Source: Protopterus annectens
Taxonomy: Eukaryota; Chordata; Ceratodontiformes; Protopteridae
Direction of reading: 5' to 3'
Assembly: GCF_019279795.1 (NCBI RefSeq)
Contig: NC_056749.1
Coordinates: forward strand, 575,963,721 to 576,027,720
Length of the DNA: 64,000 nt
The position numbers and the translations under genes are program-made. Shown here piece by piece: positions 1-10,871 of the stretch; positions within the stretch are counted from its first letter, which is position 1, and each line of letters opens with the position of its first letter. The notes beneath the pieces are model-generated. The model did not search any database. It was not told the origin of the DNA and worked only from the letters and a program-made list of their open reading frames with translations.

Positions 1-532
1 TGCATTGAGCCAGCTATGAATCTGAGGTATCTTCTGCAAGATTGTCTGATTGGGACATGCAGGTATGCCTCTTTAAGGTCCAAAGTTACAAGCCAAGCCT
101 TCTTGTCCAGCATGGGCAGAAGCTGCTGTAGAGTCAACATTTTGAATTTTGGGACGTCCAGTAAAGTATTTAGAATAGACAGGTCCAGAATCGGTCTCCA
201 GGCTTTGTCCTTTCTTGGTAGTAAGAAAAGTCTTGAGTAAAATCCTTGCCCCTGCTCTTGTTGTTGCATTGGCTGAATAGCCCCCCATGTCCATGAGAGA
301 TGAAACTTGTTTTTGTGCCTCTTGCCACTGATTGCGTGGCAGGTCTGGCATACCTTTTGCCTTTTGATGGGTGTGAAAGTGGAACCTGTAGCCCTGAGAG
401 ACTATATTTAAGACCCATTTGTCCTGGGTTATCTTGTGCCAGTTTTGTGAAAAAAGGTGCTAGCTCTCTCCCCTCCCCCCCCCAAGGGTGCTGCCAAAAA
501 ATAAGTGCTTGGCATTGGCAGAGAGAAGTCAT
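1..532 (-). pseudogene. DIRS reverse transcriptase, N-terminal part, frameshifted and cut by the window edge
   Basis: Two overlapping minus frames share one RT reading. One frame gives MPDLPRNQWQEAQKQVSSL, the acidic/amphipathic lead-in to DIRS RT. After a frame change the reading becomes LLPRKDKAWRPILDLSILN and then WLVTLDLKEAYLHVPI, which is RT motif A with the catalytic Asp (TLDLKEAY). The fingers-domain motif and motif A are therefore present, and the YLDD box would lie beyond the left edge. At least one frameshift separates the segments. Assignment to the DIRS RT family is confident; activity is excluded by the frame breaks. Confidence 0.7.
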
Positions 533-663
533 TGGGTCTGTTTTCTATAAGGCTGTGATTTGTCTTCTCCGCTTTTGGAGGTAGAAGCACCCCAATGATT
601 GGGGCTGTATGAGCCCTGGGGCTGTTGCCTGCCTCTAGGGCGTCTGAATCAGCCTCTTTGTGG

Positions 664-1158
664 TCAGTCTGACACTGGAAAGGACCAATTCTTAGAGGGC
701 CAGTTCCTGCTAAATCTGGGTGGCTGTACCTGTAAGAAATCCTTTACTGTCTGCACAGATTTTGCCTTATCCTCTGTTTTCTTCAACACCTCTTCTGCCT
801 TAACACCAAACAAAGTATCATGCTGTAATGGAGCATCCAATAATTTTGCTTTAACATGATCAGGCAGAGTCTGTTCCTTTAACCAAGCATGCCTTCTAAT
901 AACAGAACCTGTAACAGCGGCCCTGCACGAGGCCTCCAGTGAATCATAGCCACACTGCAAAGTATGTTTTCCCACTTGCTCAGCTGCATGCAATAAATCC
1001 TGCCAATCTTTCTTCTCAGAACATTCAGAATTTGACAACATTTTTTGTTTTAACAAAGACATTAAGTATTGCTGACATTTGAGCATATGAAACTGACAAT
1101 TTAAAGCCCTTACAGCCAAGGTAGCAGAAGTGTAAACTTTTTCCCCCCATCTGTCCAA
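664..1158 (-). pseudogene. DIRS gag, C-terminal part, frameshifted
   Basis: A 164-residue open stretch reads MDRWGEKVYTSATLAVRALN at its start and is alpha-helical in character (ARALN, LKCQQYLMSLL, AAEQVGKHTLQCGYDSLEASCRAAV). It lies between the Cys/His-rich gag N-terminus and the RT region on the same strand, which is where the structural part of DIRS gag sits. It is separated from the N-terminal frame by stops and frame changes around 1160-1650, so the gag gene is broken. The assignment rests on position and on the similar helical gag region of the element at 23.9-30.4 kb. Confidence 0.55.
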
Positions 1159-1655
1159 AGCCCTAGAATCTCTATCTGAGGGGACAGGGTTTTTGGCAGA
1201 AGCAGCTTTGACCCCTTTGGGACCCTGTGAGATAGTTTCTGGGTCAGCAGCAGGGTTCTTATAAAGAAATTTATGGGAGTCAGTGACCCTGTAGCATCTG
1301 TCCAGCTTAACAGGGGCAGGAGGTAAAGAGTCTGGGGACAGGCCGGACTCTGAGAAAACATCATCTACTATGTCTAGAACATGGGGAATTGCAAGGTTTC
1401 CCCAAATGAATAGCCCTCAGGAGGAGAAACTGAAGGAATAGAATCTTCAGCAACAGAATCCTCATAGGGAGGAACAGAATATCCCTGATCAGAAGAGGAA
1501 TCAGAGGAAATGGAAACCTAATCAGAGGAATCATATTCAGTGTCTTGCCTAGGCCTCTTATCAGGAGGGGGATGGGAACCCCTGATCAAAGTAATTAGGT
1601 CTTCGGCCATTTTCAGCATCTGCTTTTTAGGCATAGAAGTCTGTCCTGGAGAATG

Positions 1656-2237
1656 CTATACTGTTTTCGTTGTCTTTAAAACTGTTTTAGACTTTGTCTT
1701 GGATGCTGAAGTAGGCTTTATATAAAGTTGTGTAGGTCTGAACTCACCCTCAGAAGCCAATGCCTGCTCACCGGCTCCGGACCCATCTGAGAGATTCATT
1801 TCCAAAGGGCCAATACCTTGAGTATCCAGAGGCCTAGCTGTCTCCACGTGGGAGTCTGAGGCGACCTGTGGCTCTGAGGTAGCAGGAGTCAGGGGCTGCG
1901 AAAGTGCCTCACAGAGCACTGGCGAACCGGCGACTGGCCTGGAAGAGGCTTTGTCGTCGGTTTTGGACCTCGAATGCTTGTCCTTGTCTTTATCCTTGCG
2001 TTTTTCATGAATTCCGGTCGTCAGTTGTTCCGACGGCATTATGTAATTCAACCTTCTGCCAAAATAATGAAAAGTAAAATCGTACCGGCGCTTAATTGTA
2101 CATTGGTTAAATCTAGCACAAAACTGACAACTAGCAACATCGTGGTCAGGGCCTAGGCAAGGAATACAGTAAGAGTGGAAATCCTTATGAGGCATTTGCT
2201 TCCCACACGAAATACAATTGTTAACTTTTTCTGACAT
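1656..2237 (-). CDS. DIRS gag-like protein with N-terminal Cys/His cluster (193 aa)
   Basis: The 193-residue open frame starts MSEKVNNCISCGKQMP and carries a Cys/His cluster in its first 45 residues (CISCG, then H, C, C, H, C and C ending QFCARF), the arrangement seen at the start of gag-like proteins of vertebrate DIRS elements. A Lys/Asp/Ser-rich stretch (KRKDKDKDKHSRSKTDDK) and a long low-complexity, probably disordered tail follow. The downstream reading on the same strand continues in other frames (664-1158), so the gag is frameshifted. The start is the first Met, just before the Cys cluster. The function of DIRS gag is inferred from position and composition only. Confidence 0.65.
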   Translation of the reverse strand: MSEKVNNCISCGKQMPHKDFHSYCIPCLGPDHDVASCQFCARFNQCTIKRRYDFTFHYFGRRLNYIMPSEQLTTGIHEKRKDKDKDKHSRSKTDDKASSRPVAGSPVLCEALSQPLTPATSEPQVASDSHVETARPLDTQGIGPLEMNLSDGSGAGEQALASEGEFRPTQLYIKPTSASKTKSKTVLKTTKTV

Positions 2238-2520
2238 CGGTCTGGAGCAAGAAAAAAAAGTTTCCCCAATGGGGTACTTAGCTTTATTGAAGACTTCGGA
2301 TCTGAAATTCGATTTTGAAAATCTCAGGAGTCAGCCGACCGGCACTTGCGAACTGCTTTTGCTTGGGGCACTGCGCGGCAAGAAAAACTGAAGAAAATGG
2401 AGTCGGCTGCATCTTTTATACCCCCGGTGCACTGACATCAGGGAAGAGGCGACAGCAACCGACGCCAGACCAGGACTTTGGAATTCAGGCCAACTGCGGG
2501 TAGCCTGCCAGTAGGATAAC

Positions 2521-3345
2521 CCAAGTGTAATGACTGCAACAGTGAAACACGATGAACATCAGATCTTAAACTATCATCCTGCTATAACCACACTGCCAAA
2601 TTTGCTACTGGCACAGCCTACCAGACACCACTGTTACAACATAAATTGCCTCGGATGGCTTGAACTGCCTAGCCTACTGCGGTTCAACCAGCTAATAGTG
2701 GCACATAAAAATCCTTTACCAAACAGAAAATACACCTGCACTAAAAAATATTATCAGCCCCTACACCAGCACCCGGCCACTGTGATCATCCACTAGACTC
2801 CTAGTTCAAACATACAAATCCAAACTACTCAGCTGGGGACTCTGTTTGCCAACTCTGTTGTAAAACCATGGAACAGACTCCCAGCTGACTTGACTCTAGA
2901 ACCCTCACTAACTCTATTCAAAAACAAACTCAAGAAATACTTCAAAACTCATTGGTTATGTCCTTGCACTAACCCCGACTAGTGACCTCTCTATTACTTA
3001 GGTGCCTTACCTTCAACTACTTTTAACTTTTTTCTACCACACCATTTCAGGAAGGGTCAATTGTATAACTGCTGCTCAATGTGTCTTAAACCTGAATGTA
3101 ATGTTATGTATATATAACTTTGAAAATAATGTTATGTTTTGTAAAGTGTTTTATAATAAGTTAGTACTATATGTGCTAAATGCTGGTCTTGCTTATGACT
3201 GTAATCTGCTTGAAACTAGCATTTACTAAATGTTCAATGTGTACTATTATCTTGGAGCTTTCCTCCCCGGGCCTCCGCTGAAAATGGACATATATCCAGT
3301 CGGACTATCCCAGTCAACAAATGTAAAATAAAATAAAAACAAATA
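2521..3345 (+). mobile_element. L2-like LINE, 3' end (ORF2 C-terminus plus 3' tail)
   Basis: The 88-residue plus-strand ORF at 2530-2796 contains GWLELPSLLRFNQLIVAHK, the C-terminal ORF2 motif also seen in the L2 copy at 47.9-48.15 kb (LELPCLFHYNQLLVAHK). Further along, frames encode VVKPWNRLPADLTLEPS-like text, typical of the extreme ORF2 C-terminus. The copy ends in the tail GGGCCTCCGCTGAAAATGG followed by AACAAATGTAAAATAAAA, which recurs at several other sites in this window. It abuts DIRS element A. Confidence 0.75.
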
Positions 3346-3547
3346 CAAATTTGTCTGGACAAATCTTGATTAAATCCGCTGGAGGGCAAAAAATGATGCA
3401 GCAACTTCTGTACATCCATGTGAGAAAAAAGAAGTTTAGTATGTCTACATGAAAACAATGGTGAGAAAATACAATTTCAAAGAAATATCGAGAGGGATGA
3501 ATTTTCTACAAAGAGGAACAGCAGAAAAGAAGCAATATTTGTTTATA

Positions 3548-3620
3548 TGATTTGTTGATCTGGAAAGTTCAACTGGTCAATGTCCATTTCACTAGAGGTC
3601 TGGGGAGAAAAGTTCCACAT
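3548..3620 (-). mobile_element. L2-like LINE or SINE 3' tail, inverted
   Basis: The stretch reads as the reverse complement of the shared L2 3' tail: it has TTGTTGATCTGGAAAG, CAATGTCCATTTCACTAG and GGTCTGGGGAGAAAAG in the same order as the tails at 41.7, 47.6 and 53.4 kb. No coding sequence of the parent element was recognised immediately beyond it, so this is a short 3'-anchored insertion or a decayed one. Confidence 0.6.
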
Positions 3621-4319
3621 ATCTTTACATATGTTTCAGGAATTAAAAATTATAAAACAAACAAACAAACCAACAACAAAAAAAATATGTATATATTTAT
3701 ATTGGATACATACAGATATTACAAATATAGACAGAAACAAAAAAAAAAAAACAAGATTTCTATATTACATTACATATGTTACAGGCAGAGTTACAGAACA
3801 TGTTCTACATACAGATAAAAGCAAGAAAGTTTAAATGATACATAAGGACATGGTAGTTAAATGGAAGAGGTGAGAGAAAACTAGTTATTGTTGAGAACAC
3901 AGAGTAAGGGTACAAAGAAGAGTGATGTGATATAGAACTTGTGACACAAGTAGAGCTGTTGATACTATCTGTAGATTTAAGAAGCTCAAAAAGCATTTAC
4001 AGTTTTGTACAGATTGAGTACACAAACCATCTTCTTGAGATTGTTGCATAATTAAAAAGACTATACACAAGTTAGATGTGAGGCACTTATTAAAGGAAAA
4101 CATGCTAACAAATATCTTGAGGCTTGCACAGCAACCTACGTGATTAAGCAACTCACTTTGACAAAGTTCTTTATAACACTTCAAAGGACTAAACAGGTGG
4201 ACTAGAGAACTGTGTTTTGAAACCTTGCTATCATACAGATTTTGGAGGGATATCATTACTTTATTCTCAATTGTTTTAAATGCTGAAAAATAACTATAAG
4301 CAGCAATCAAATGAGGTTA
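3621..4319. other. No gene recognised; AT-rich repeat debris
   Basis: Between the inverted L2 tail and the L1-like fragment there are short A-rich runs (AAACAAACAAACAAAC near 3657 and a run of A near 3740) and no recognisable protein. A 141-residue minus frame at 3885-4310 is Cys/Leu/Ser-rich without recognisable domains and is probably a chance ORF opposite decayed LINE sequence. Confidence 0.4.
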
Positions 4320-5070
4320 GAAAATATTGGGAAGACAGAATGGAAAGTCAATACACAAAGGAACAGTGCGAAGACATAGTATGCAACAAAATCCAAAAGG
4401 TTCAGGGTTTTTGCACGAAAGTGTTTGCATAGGGATTTTTGTACCCAAACAGACATCAAAGAGTCTTTCCAAAAGTAAATAGCAGGTGCTGGAGGTGTGA
4501 TGGGAAAGACAGCAGTTATTTGGACAATGTTTTTGGGAATGCAATGAGTTGGCAGATTTTAGAAATTCCATAAAGAGTACTCTGTTAGAGATACTGAAAG
4601 AGCAAATGATTACAGCCAATGAGTTGATTCTTTTGAGCTGGGATTTAAGATCTGCTTTGTAAAGTTTAATGCTACTGGCTGCCAAAAAAATAAAAAAATA
4701 AAAAAATAGGCAATGGAAATCAGAATCTAACCAACCGAAATGATGCACTGAGTATTGTAAATGAGATTAACGAACTGAAGCAGATTCCTTTAGAAAAGGA
4801 AAGGAATCAATTACATATAAATAAAAGAAAATTGTGGGAACAATGCATGTAGAATAATGTTCAGGAGAAGGGGTGAAATGCAGGGGAGGGAAGTATTCTG
4901 AACAATTTATGTAATGTTGGAGTCAATGATAATTATTGAAAATTAAAATATATGTGTTATACAAGAAATTAATGAAAAACATTTCAAATGATTTTGTTTT
5001 CTTTTTATAACTGTATGTGTACCTATGTCATTTTTTCAATATCTGAAGCTAATAAAGATATTAAGACAAA
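4320..5070 (+). mobile_element. L1/Tx1-like LINE, ORF2 C-terminus and 3' UTR
   Basis: Plus-strand frames read LYPNRHQRVFPKVNSRCWRC followed by a frame change into FWECNELADF. This is the Cys-containing L1 ORF2 C-terminal motif in which a CWRC pair is followed by an aromatic-E-C segment. After it the sequence is non-coding, AT-rich and ends in GCTAATAAAGATATTAAG, consistent with an L1 3' UTR. The minus frame over 4317-4748 is a shadow of this. At least one frameshift is present and the copy is strongly 5'-truncated. Confidence 0.6.
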
Positions 5071-5166
5071 GTTGCTCTTTTTTAATAATTTCTAAATTAA
5101 CAGTATCTGCAGTAGATATTAAGACAAAGTTGCTAATTTTTAATAACTTCCAAATTAACAGTACCT
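5050..5166. repeat. Two-copy tandem repeat of about 58 bp at the 3' end of the L1-like copy
   Basis: Both copies contain AGATATTAAGACAAAGTTGC, a T/A-rich stretch and AAATTAACAGTA(T/C)CTGC. The duplication includes the last bases of the L1-like 3' UTR, so it arose after or during that insertion. Confidence 0.8.
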
Positions 5167-5520
5167 GCATTTAAAGTGTTCTTGATTTTAATTATTTTCC
5201 CTAATTATTTTTCTACTTTGTCTGTAACTCTGGAGGTAAAAGTTAAAGAGTTGTGCTCACTACCTATGTGTCTGCTGTATGAGATGTAAGCACTACCTGC
5301 TAAATAAAAATATGTATTATTTTATTTATTGGTGTATGTATTTATTTATTTATCCTGTCTCCCTTCTCTGCATTATCTATTTAGTCCTTTATTTTACTTG
5401 TTTGAGATGGACTTTGGGACATGGTTCTGTTTTGCTGTTCTTTGCTCTTCATCAAAGGTCTTTCTTTATCTAAGGCAGTATAATGAACTTTGTACCTGAC
5501 CTGTCCTAAAAAGGACATGG

Positions 5521-5810
5521 TTACTTCATAGGTAGGTACTAGGCTATTGGCCCAAGGGCCTTCATAAGCCTAGCCAATAAGCTTCCCTGGCTTATGCCAC
5601 CCAAAATTTATTTTCCTATGCCACTGTTGAGCAGACACACAGAAGTGATCCTCGGGGTGTAGTTCCTATTTCCCATCCACTTATCATGATTTTTCTTGAA
5701 GAGTGCTAATGAAGAACATTGTTTGACATAGATGGGTAGCCTGTTCCAGAGTATGGGAAGTCTCTGGGACAGGAATCTATCCCTCCAGCATGTCCTTGAA
5801 AACACACTGT
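5521..5810 (-). mobile_element. CR1 LINE, 3'-end fragment
   Basis: On the minus strand this encodes the CR1 ORF2 C-terminus: CWRDRFLSQRLPILWNRLP, then a frame ending KWMGNRNYTPRITS. The 3' UTR reads GGCCCAAGGGCC...GGCTTATGAAGG in reverse and ends with the CR1 terminal motif CCTATGAA. The same protein end and 3' UTR occur at 12.6 and 55.2 kb. The fragment lacks everything upstream of the C-terminus, the usual CR1 5' truncation. Confidence 0.8.
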
Positions 5811-6147
5811 ACTTGAAAACACACTGCTTTATTTTCAATATTTTTTTTGTGTACATGTGTCACAGATGTCATGGAATGCCAAGAAAAGTAAATTAAATAA
5901 GCGACACTATACATTTCATTGGTCTGAATGAAAATATTAGTATAAAAAAAAAAGCAACTCACACTGAAATATTTGTATAATATAAAGCATTACAGGAAAG
6001 CAGGTAGCAGATGTACGCTAAGAGAAGGCACAACGAGACTGCTCTTGTATCAGCAAGTCAATTACCAACGTAACCACTCCAGGCAGAACTTTTCAAGCAA
6101 TATTTATGAGCATTTATACTACTGGAGTGTAAAAAAATTACACTTAC

Positions 6148-6256
6148 CTATTACCATCCAGATTCCAAATCGGGCCCAGGTACCACGATCTAGCTGCATC
6201 ATCAGGTAAGTGTTCACAAAAACACTTAGGAGTGGCAGAACAGGTAGCAATGGAAC
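6148..6256 (-). CDS. SLC7A3: Cationic amino acid transporter (CAT-3/SLC7A3-like), penultimate-type exon
   Basis: Read on the minus strand, an acceptor TTTAG precedes GTTCCATTG and a donor ATAG|GTAAGTG follows. The 109-nt exon encodes [20 protein letters not shown] and then [17 protein letters not shown], the conserved hydrophobic C-terminal region of SLC7A1-3 transporters. CAT-3 has GTWARFG here whereas CAT-1 and CAT-2 have TWVRF, which favours SLC7A3. The phase is compatible with the exon at 9985-10151 (phase 0 in, phase 1 out). The last exon (family text near YFGYGI plus the cytoplasmic tail) was looked for down to position 1 and not found, so it probably lies left of the window. Confidence 0.9.
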
Positions 6257-9200
6257 CTAAAGAATCACATCCTAGTTAGTTCACTCTGATTGTTGAAACA
6301 TATCACAACTTATATGCTTTTACAACTGTTTAATTCATTACTAGTTAAAGTTTCCTTGTATATTAATACAATTCTGTATATAATTAACAGAAAAATACAT
6401 TTTCCTCTGTACACTGCACCTGTTTGTAAGCCTTCAGCAATGTTGTTAAAGGCATGCTATATTCTGCATCATGTGGTATTTGGCACTAAAATATCCTCTA
6501 GGGTAGATAGGAGTCTACTTCACAACAGTGGTAGCTGGGAAACTCGACAACACTTTGACTGACATCTGACGTAAGAAACATGAGAAAAATCACTTGTGTG
6601 GAAGGATTAATAAATGCATCAAGGGCAGTGGAGCGAAGGACCCAAGACAAAAATTCACAGTTTTAAGCTCACACAACAGTCAAGCTGAAGAAGTATATCT
6701 TTCTGCAGATGATGAAAAAGATCTGCAACACAAATAATAACAGGAGTGCATGACAGGGATGAGTGTAACTTGACAACGCTTGAAATTGATCAAACGTATG
6801 GTAGCTTAAATTTAAAGCAAATAAATGTAAACTAATCCTTATGGGGAAATAAAGGGTAAAAAAAAATGTGGGGTGGTAAGAAACAATGGATCAAGTGCCT
6901 TGTCATTTTAAGCTATTTAGTTTATTCCAATGAAATTTTAAGCATGTTCAGTCTTTCATTTTGGCTGTTTTCATTACTACTGGTGTTGCCAGGAGTGGCT
7001 ATGCTAATTTATGCAATTCTCTGAATCACGCAGTTGTGCGAATTACTTACTGCAGACAGTTCCAAGGGAAAGCACATAGCTTTAGCATAGGTCTCTCCCC
7101 TGGTTTTCCATATCAGCCACTAGCACAGTCATAGAGGCAGCCCAACGTGGTGTTGCATGTCTCTGTGCTATGGTAGGCCTGTCTCTCAACATGGCAACCT
7201 TTCTGAATTCGGCCCTATGTTTAACCAATTAGAGCTTGTGCACAACTGCTACAATATTACAAATAGGTATTTCACATTGCCTTAGACTTGCTGCCTTTTT
7301 AGTTCTACATAATCTTAGAAAAAGTTCTAGTCCTTAAACACTACAAAAAAGCAACCATATTCAAACAGGGAAGCAAGCAATTAAATTGCAAGACTAAACA
7401 AACAAGTCTTAAAGGGACAATCCCAGTGTTTAAAATTAGGGTCCGAGTTAAGCTGACAGAACTCACACCCACTTTGACTCATCACATTCATTCCCACCCA
7501 CAGTGTCATTTTACTTTTAAATATCCTGTAAATCCACAGTTCCAGTCTTGTTTCAGCTCCCAGGATAAACTAATATTTGGATTTGTGTTCCTCTCTGACT
7601 TGCACTGGATTGGGTAACTATGCCCCCAGCTCCTGGGTCATATTTAAAGTAAAAAAAAGCTGTGCCAGGGAAAAAGGACATCAGTGTACACTAAGTTTTA
7701 AATTTTGCATCATTCACGCTTCTACAGATGTACATGCAGCCCGCTCATAAAAAATAATGCATTTGTCTAGTGGTATACAGAAATCAGCACCTATCAAACT
7801 ACAAGCTGAAAAAGGAAAAGTGCGTGTCTACTAATGCTCCACCCTTGTCACACACTTGGCTTTTGATGGAAGTACTATGCAGGTCAGAAAGTCACTACAC
7901 AGGGGTAATATTCTCAGAACAGGCCCTGATACTCTGACTCTACTGTAGGTGGGGAGCAGAGGGTTGGAAGTTTTTAGTAGTCTGCTGCTACAACTCTTTC
8001 TGCAATTTTAAGACTTTTTCTTCAAAACAGTATGACTCTGTGGGTCACTTTTCCAGTTTCCTCTCTTTCTCCTTATGATGTCTGAGTGTTCTGGGTAAAG
8101 ATCTAACAGAACAAAAAGTAGCAAGCTTGACTCTGAGGCAATGATCTCTCCTCAGGTAGATTTCTAATGCTTATCTACTGCAACATCACTGAATCCTCCG
8201 CAGACTCCACACTTTCCTGTGTTGTGAGAGGGACCTAAACAGATATGATAATTAAAATGGGTGCCTGTACGGGAAATTTGTTTGTTACAGGGCCACTTAC
8301 TAATAAGGCCAAACACCTACAATAATCAAAAAAGGTTAAAACATACATATAATTCTAAACTTATCAAAAGAGCTCACAATGGACAGATGAATGGTGCAGC
8401 CATTTAATGAAGGGAATTATAAGTTATCAGAAGATAGAAAGTGAAAAAAAATATTTGACATAAGACTGAAGACAGTTTGTCATCATAAAGTTTGTTAAGG
8501 GTGTTTCATAATGAGATTGGTAGTTGAAAGTTGGCGACTTGAGAACATTTTACTACACTGCATGGCCTTGTCAGTGCTGTTAGCTTTTGCAGCTAAAGGT
8601 TTTCAAGATCTAACCATTATGTTACATGTTTCAGATCTTTCAGCTATATGGAGTTTAAAACAGCCATTTCTAAAGACTTAGTCAAGTAACATATTTCAAC
8701 CTCTGTAGATCGTAGCCATTTAAAGTCAGTAAGGTTCAGTCGTTGGGCTCTTGTTCTTTCCACTTTTCATTAACTTCGGCTAGAATAATCACATCCTGCT
8801 CCAAGCCACCTCTGACCCTTGTACATCTGAAGGCTGTCTTATAGAGAGTACAAAGTAATCTGCACATGCAACTATACCATTTACACATCACCTGCTCCAA
8901 GATGCAGACCATAGTTTTTCAATGCCTAATCTTGACTGGCCACTGTTCTAGTCTTTTGGAGAATCTCCATATTACAGGATGCCAATCTGGGAATAGTACA
9001 GTATTTCAAATATTTTGGCTTGTGGCTGCCCTCCTTGATTTCCTTCCAGACTTACTCTGACTGTTGTTCTTTCTGAATTCAGTAGCAACTTGACTGCTCT
9101 TATAGGGTAAGTAAGTAAGTCAGTGGAGCCTGAAACCACAGAATACATCCAATGCATAAAATGGATGGTCTTCACTCATCAGGTCAAGTACCGTCTCCCA

Positions 9201-9984
9201 TTCATTACTTTTACCTCCCAAAAATTTACACAAACTCCAGTACCTGCAGGCTAAGAATCTGAAGCTCATACGTTTTTGTCCCGTTTAAGATTAGTAAGGT
9301 AAGTGAACTGTCTCTAAAATAGTTTACAGAGTGGCAATTACAGTCTTCTTCATAGAATGGTTACATTTTCCAAGGCACCAAAAACGCATCAGAGCTACAT
9401 CCAGGTCTGTATGCCCTGATGAAAAACCAGGAATACCTTCCCAACTACTGACCTTTCCCCACAACAGCCTAGCCTCAGTGGTCGTCTTTTCAACCCTTAT
9501 ATGTGGAGCATCCTTCCAACTCCTGTCAGAGTTGCCCCTGCCTCAGCTTACAACAGCAGAGCCACATGTGTCCCTCTTTAGAAATAAGCTACTGCATTTG
9601 CTAAACAATGAGCTACAATCCTCACTGCCACTGTAGCACTGTTATGTATCCCTGCCATACCTGCACTGGTACCAGGCCCTACTCTTCAGTAGACATACAG
9701 TACCTAATCACTCATCAGAACATGCACACATTTACACACTCTCTCCATTTGCATGATTTGAATCTTATATACATATACTGAGGTTTCAAATCTGAAAGTC
9801 ACCTCTGGTCCAGGTCCAGGTTGAAAATATTCCTTCAGATCAGTCTACCTAACAAGCCAACAAATCCACAAGTAAAACATGATAAAAAACAAACTAATGA
9901 AGTGGGCAGATTTGATCAATCATAAATCAAATTATATATCTGGAAAAAGATAGCAATACGTTACACTAATTGTACAACCCTTAC
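6257..9984 (-). other. SLC7A3-like intron (3.7 kb), no gene recognised
   Basis: This stretch is bounded by the donor at 9984 and the acceptor at 6257 on the minus strand. It is AT-rich. The open frames (7426-7617, 8866-9175, 9331-9636) carry no recognisable domain. The frame at 9331-9636 contains text such as LTFPHNSLASVVVF and LPQLTTAEPHVSLFRNKLL that vaguely resembles a LINE ORF2 C-terminus, but I cannot assign it. Confidence 0.5.
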
Positions 9985-10151
9985 CTTGAAGCTGAGAGGT
10001 GCTTTGCTTTCTGGCTGCCTCCAGATTACAGCAGTAAAACACACAGTCAGTGCAAGAAGAAATAATGTCGCAAAAACACTTCCAATATCGCCATTTACAA
10101 TTGATTTGTAACATGTGGCTAACACAATGCACAGAACTGTGATTAAAATAC
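9985..10151 (-). CDS. SLC7A3: Cationic amino acid transporter (CAT-3/SLC7A3-like), internal exon with late membrane segments
   Basis: The acceptor TCCTAG precedes GTATTTTAATC and the donor is AAG|GTAAGG on the minus strand. The 167-nt exon completes the Cys codon begun in the 22 kb exon and encodes ILITVLCIVLATCYKSIV, then VFATLFLLALTVCFTAVIWR and QPESKAPLSFK. These are two late transmembrane segments followed by the WRQPES motif conserved in CAT proteins just before the final membrane bundle. Phase 0 at the 3' end matches the exon at 6148. The frame is intact. Confidence 0.92.
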
Positions 10152-10846
10152 CTAGGAAAAAAGAAAAATAAGTAAGTAAATAAATGAATAAATGTGTGAA
10201 AATAAAGGTACTATAATCTGCAGATAAATTAGTTCATATAGAATAAGTGACTGCAGCATCCAGGCTTATTGGGATTAAAAGAATATGAACTGCATCATGA
10301 ATAAGAGTTATAGATATTTCTGAAATAATTTACTAATTTATCTTTAATTTCGCATCTCAGTGTTTTGAACTGCAGGCAAAATATCACAAGTAATTCCACA
10401 TGTTTTAATATCATTATTGGAATATACTGTGTTCCTAAAAGCTTGACTGACAAACACAGGACTTCAGTTTTATTGCACATAAAATCATCTATTTTCTTTA
10501 AAATAGACCAAGATGCACACTGTTTAACTAGGAGTGGTAGCTTGTCCTAGAATCTAGTTACAGACTTTATCGGACCCACAGCTAGGTCATCTGGTGTCCT
10601 CGACTGGTGCCACTCAAGTCAAAACAGAGGAACAAAAATTGAAAAGAAGTCTTCCAAAAGTTGAGGACAAGAAAAAAATAAATAAAACCTCTTCTCTGTT
10701 CCTGTAGTTGCTGCAAGCTGTTTGCTACAAATTAACAAGTACCTTACAATAGTTATTAACAATCATGGAGCTTCAGCCATAACTGTGAATGCAGTACCAG
10801 TATTTATTTATGAAGAACATAAGCAATTTCTTCTCAAAAAGGATAT

Positions 10847-10871
10847 GACTTCATCAGATTCTGATGAAGTC
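10847..10871. repeat. Perfect 12-bp inverted repeat with 1-nt spacer
   Basis: GACTTCATCAGA, one base, then its exact reverse complement. It lies in the 12 kb SLC7A3-like intron. The motif TCTGATGAAGTC resembles the GATGAAGTC motif at 40640 and the GAGGAAGTTC motif beside the inverted repeat at 50878, so it may be a relic of a retroelement terminus. Confidence 0.7.

Larger units (their letters stand above)
1..2480 (-). mobile_element. DIRS-type retroelement A, 5' half (gag and start of RT), truncated by window edge
   Basis: Read on the minus strand this stretch has the order expected of a DIRS element: a Cys/His-rich gag (2237 down to about 600) followed by the start of the reverse transcriptase (about 530 down to 1), which runs out of the window. 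DIRS elements integrate with a tyrosine recombinase rather than a DDE integrase; that part lies outside the window. The 5' border is placed near 2480, where an L2-like LINE begins on the other strand. No terminal inverted repeat is visible there, so the 5' end may be truncated. Several frame breaks show that it is not active. Confidence 0.75.

Noticed and set aside
3885-4748. Two minus-strand frames of about 142 aa rich in Cys, Phe and Leu, possibly a secreted or membrane protein
   Set aside because: The plus strand over 4320-4750 encodes the L1 ORF2 C-terminal motif, so the 4317-4748 frame is its antisense. The 3885-4310 frame has no domain and no splice signals.
1-6147. Last SLC7A3 exon (YFGYGI and tail)
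   Set aside because: Scanned both frames for the reverse complement of the conserved FGYG-x-x-HS motif and found no convincing match before the left edge.
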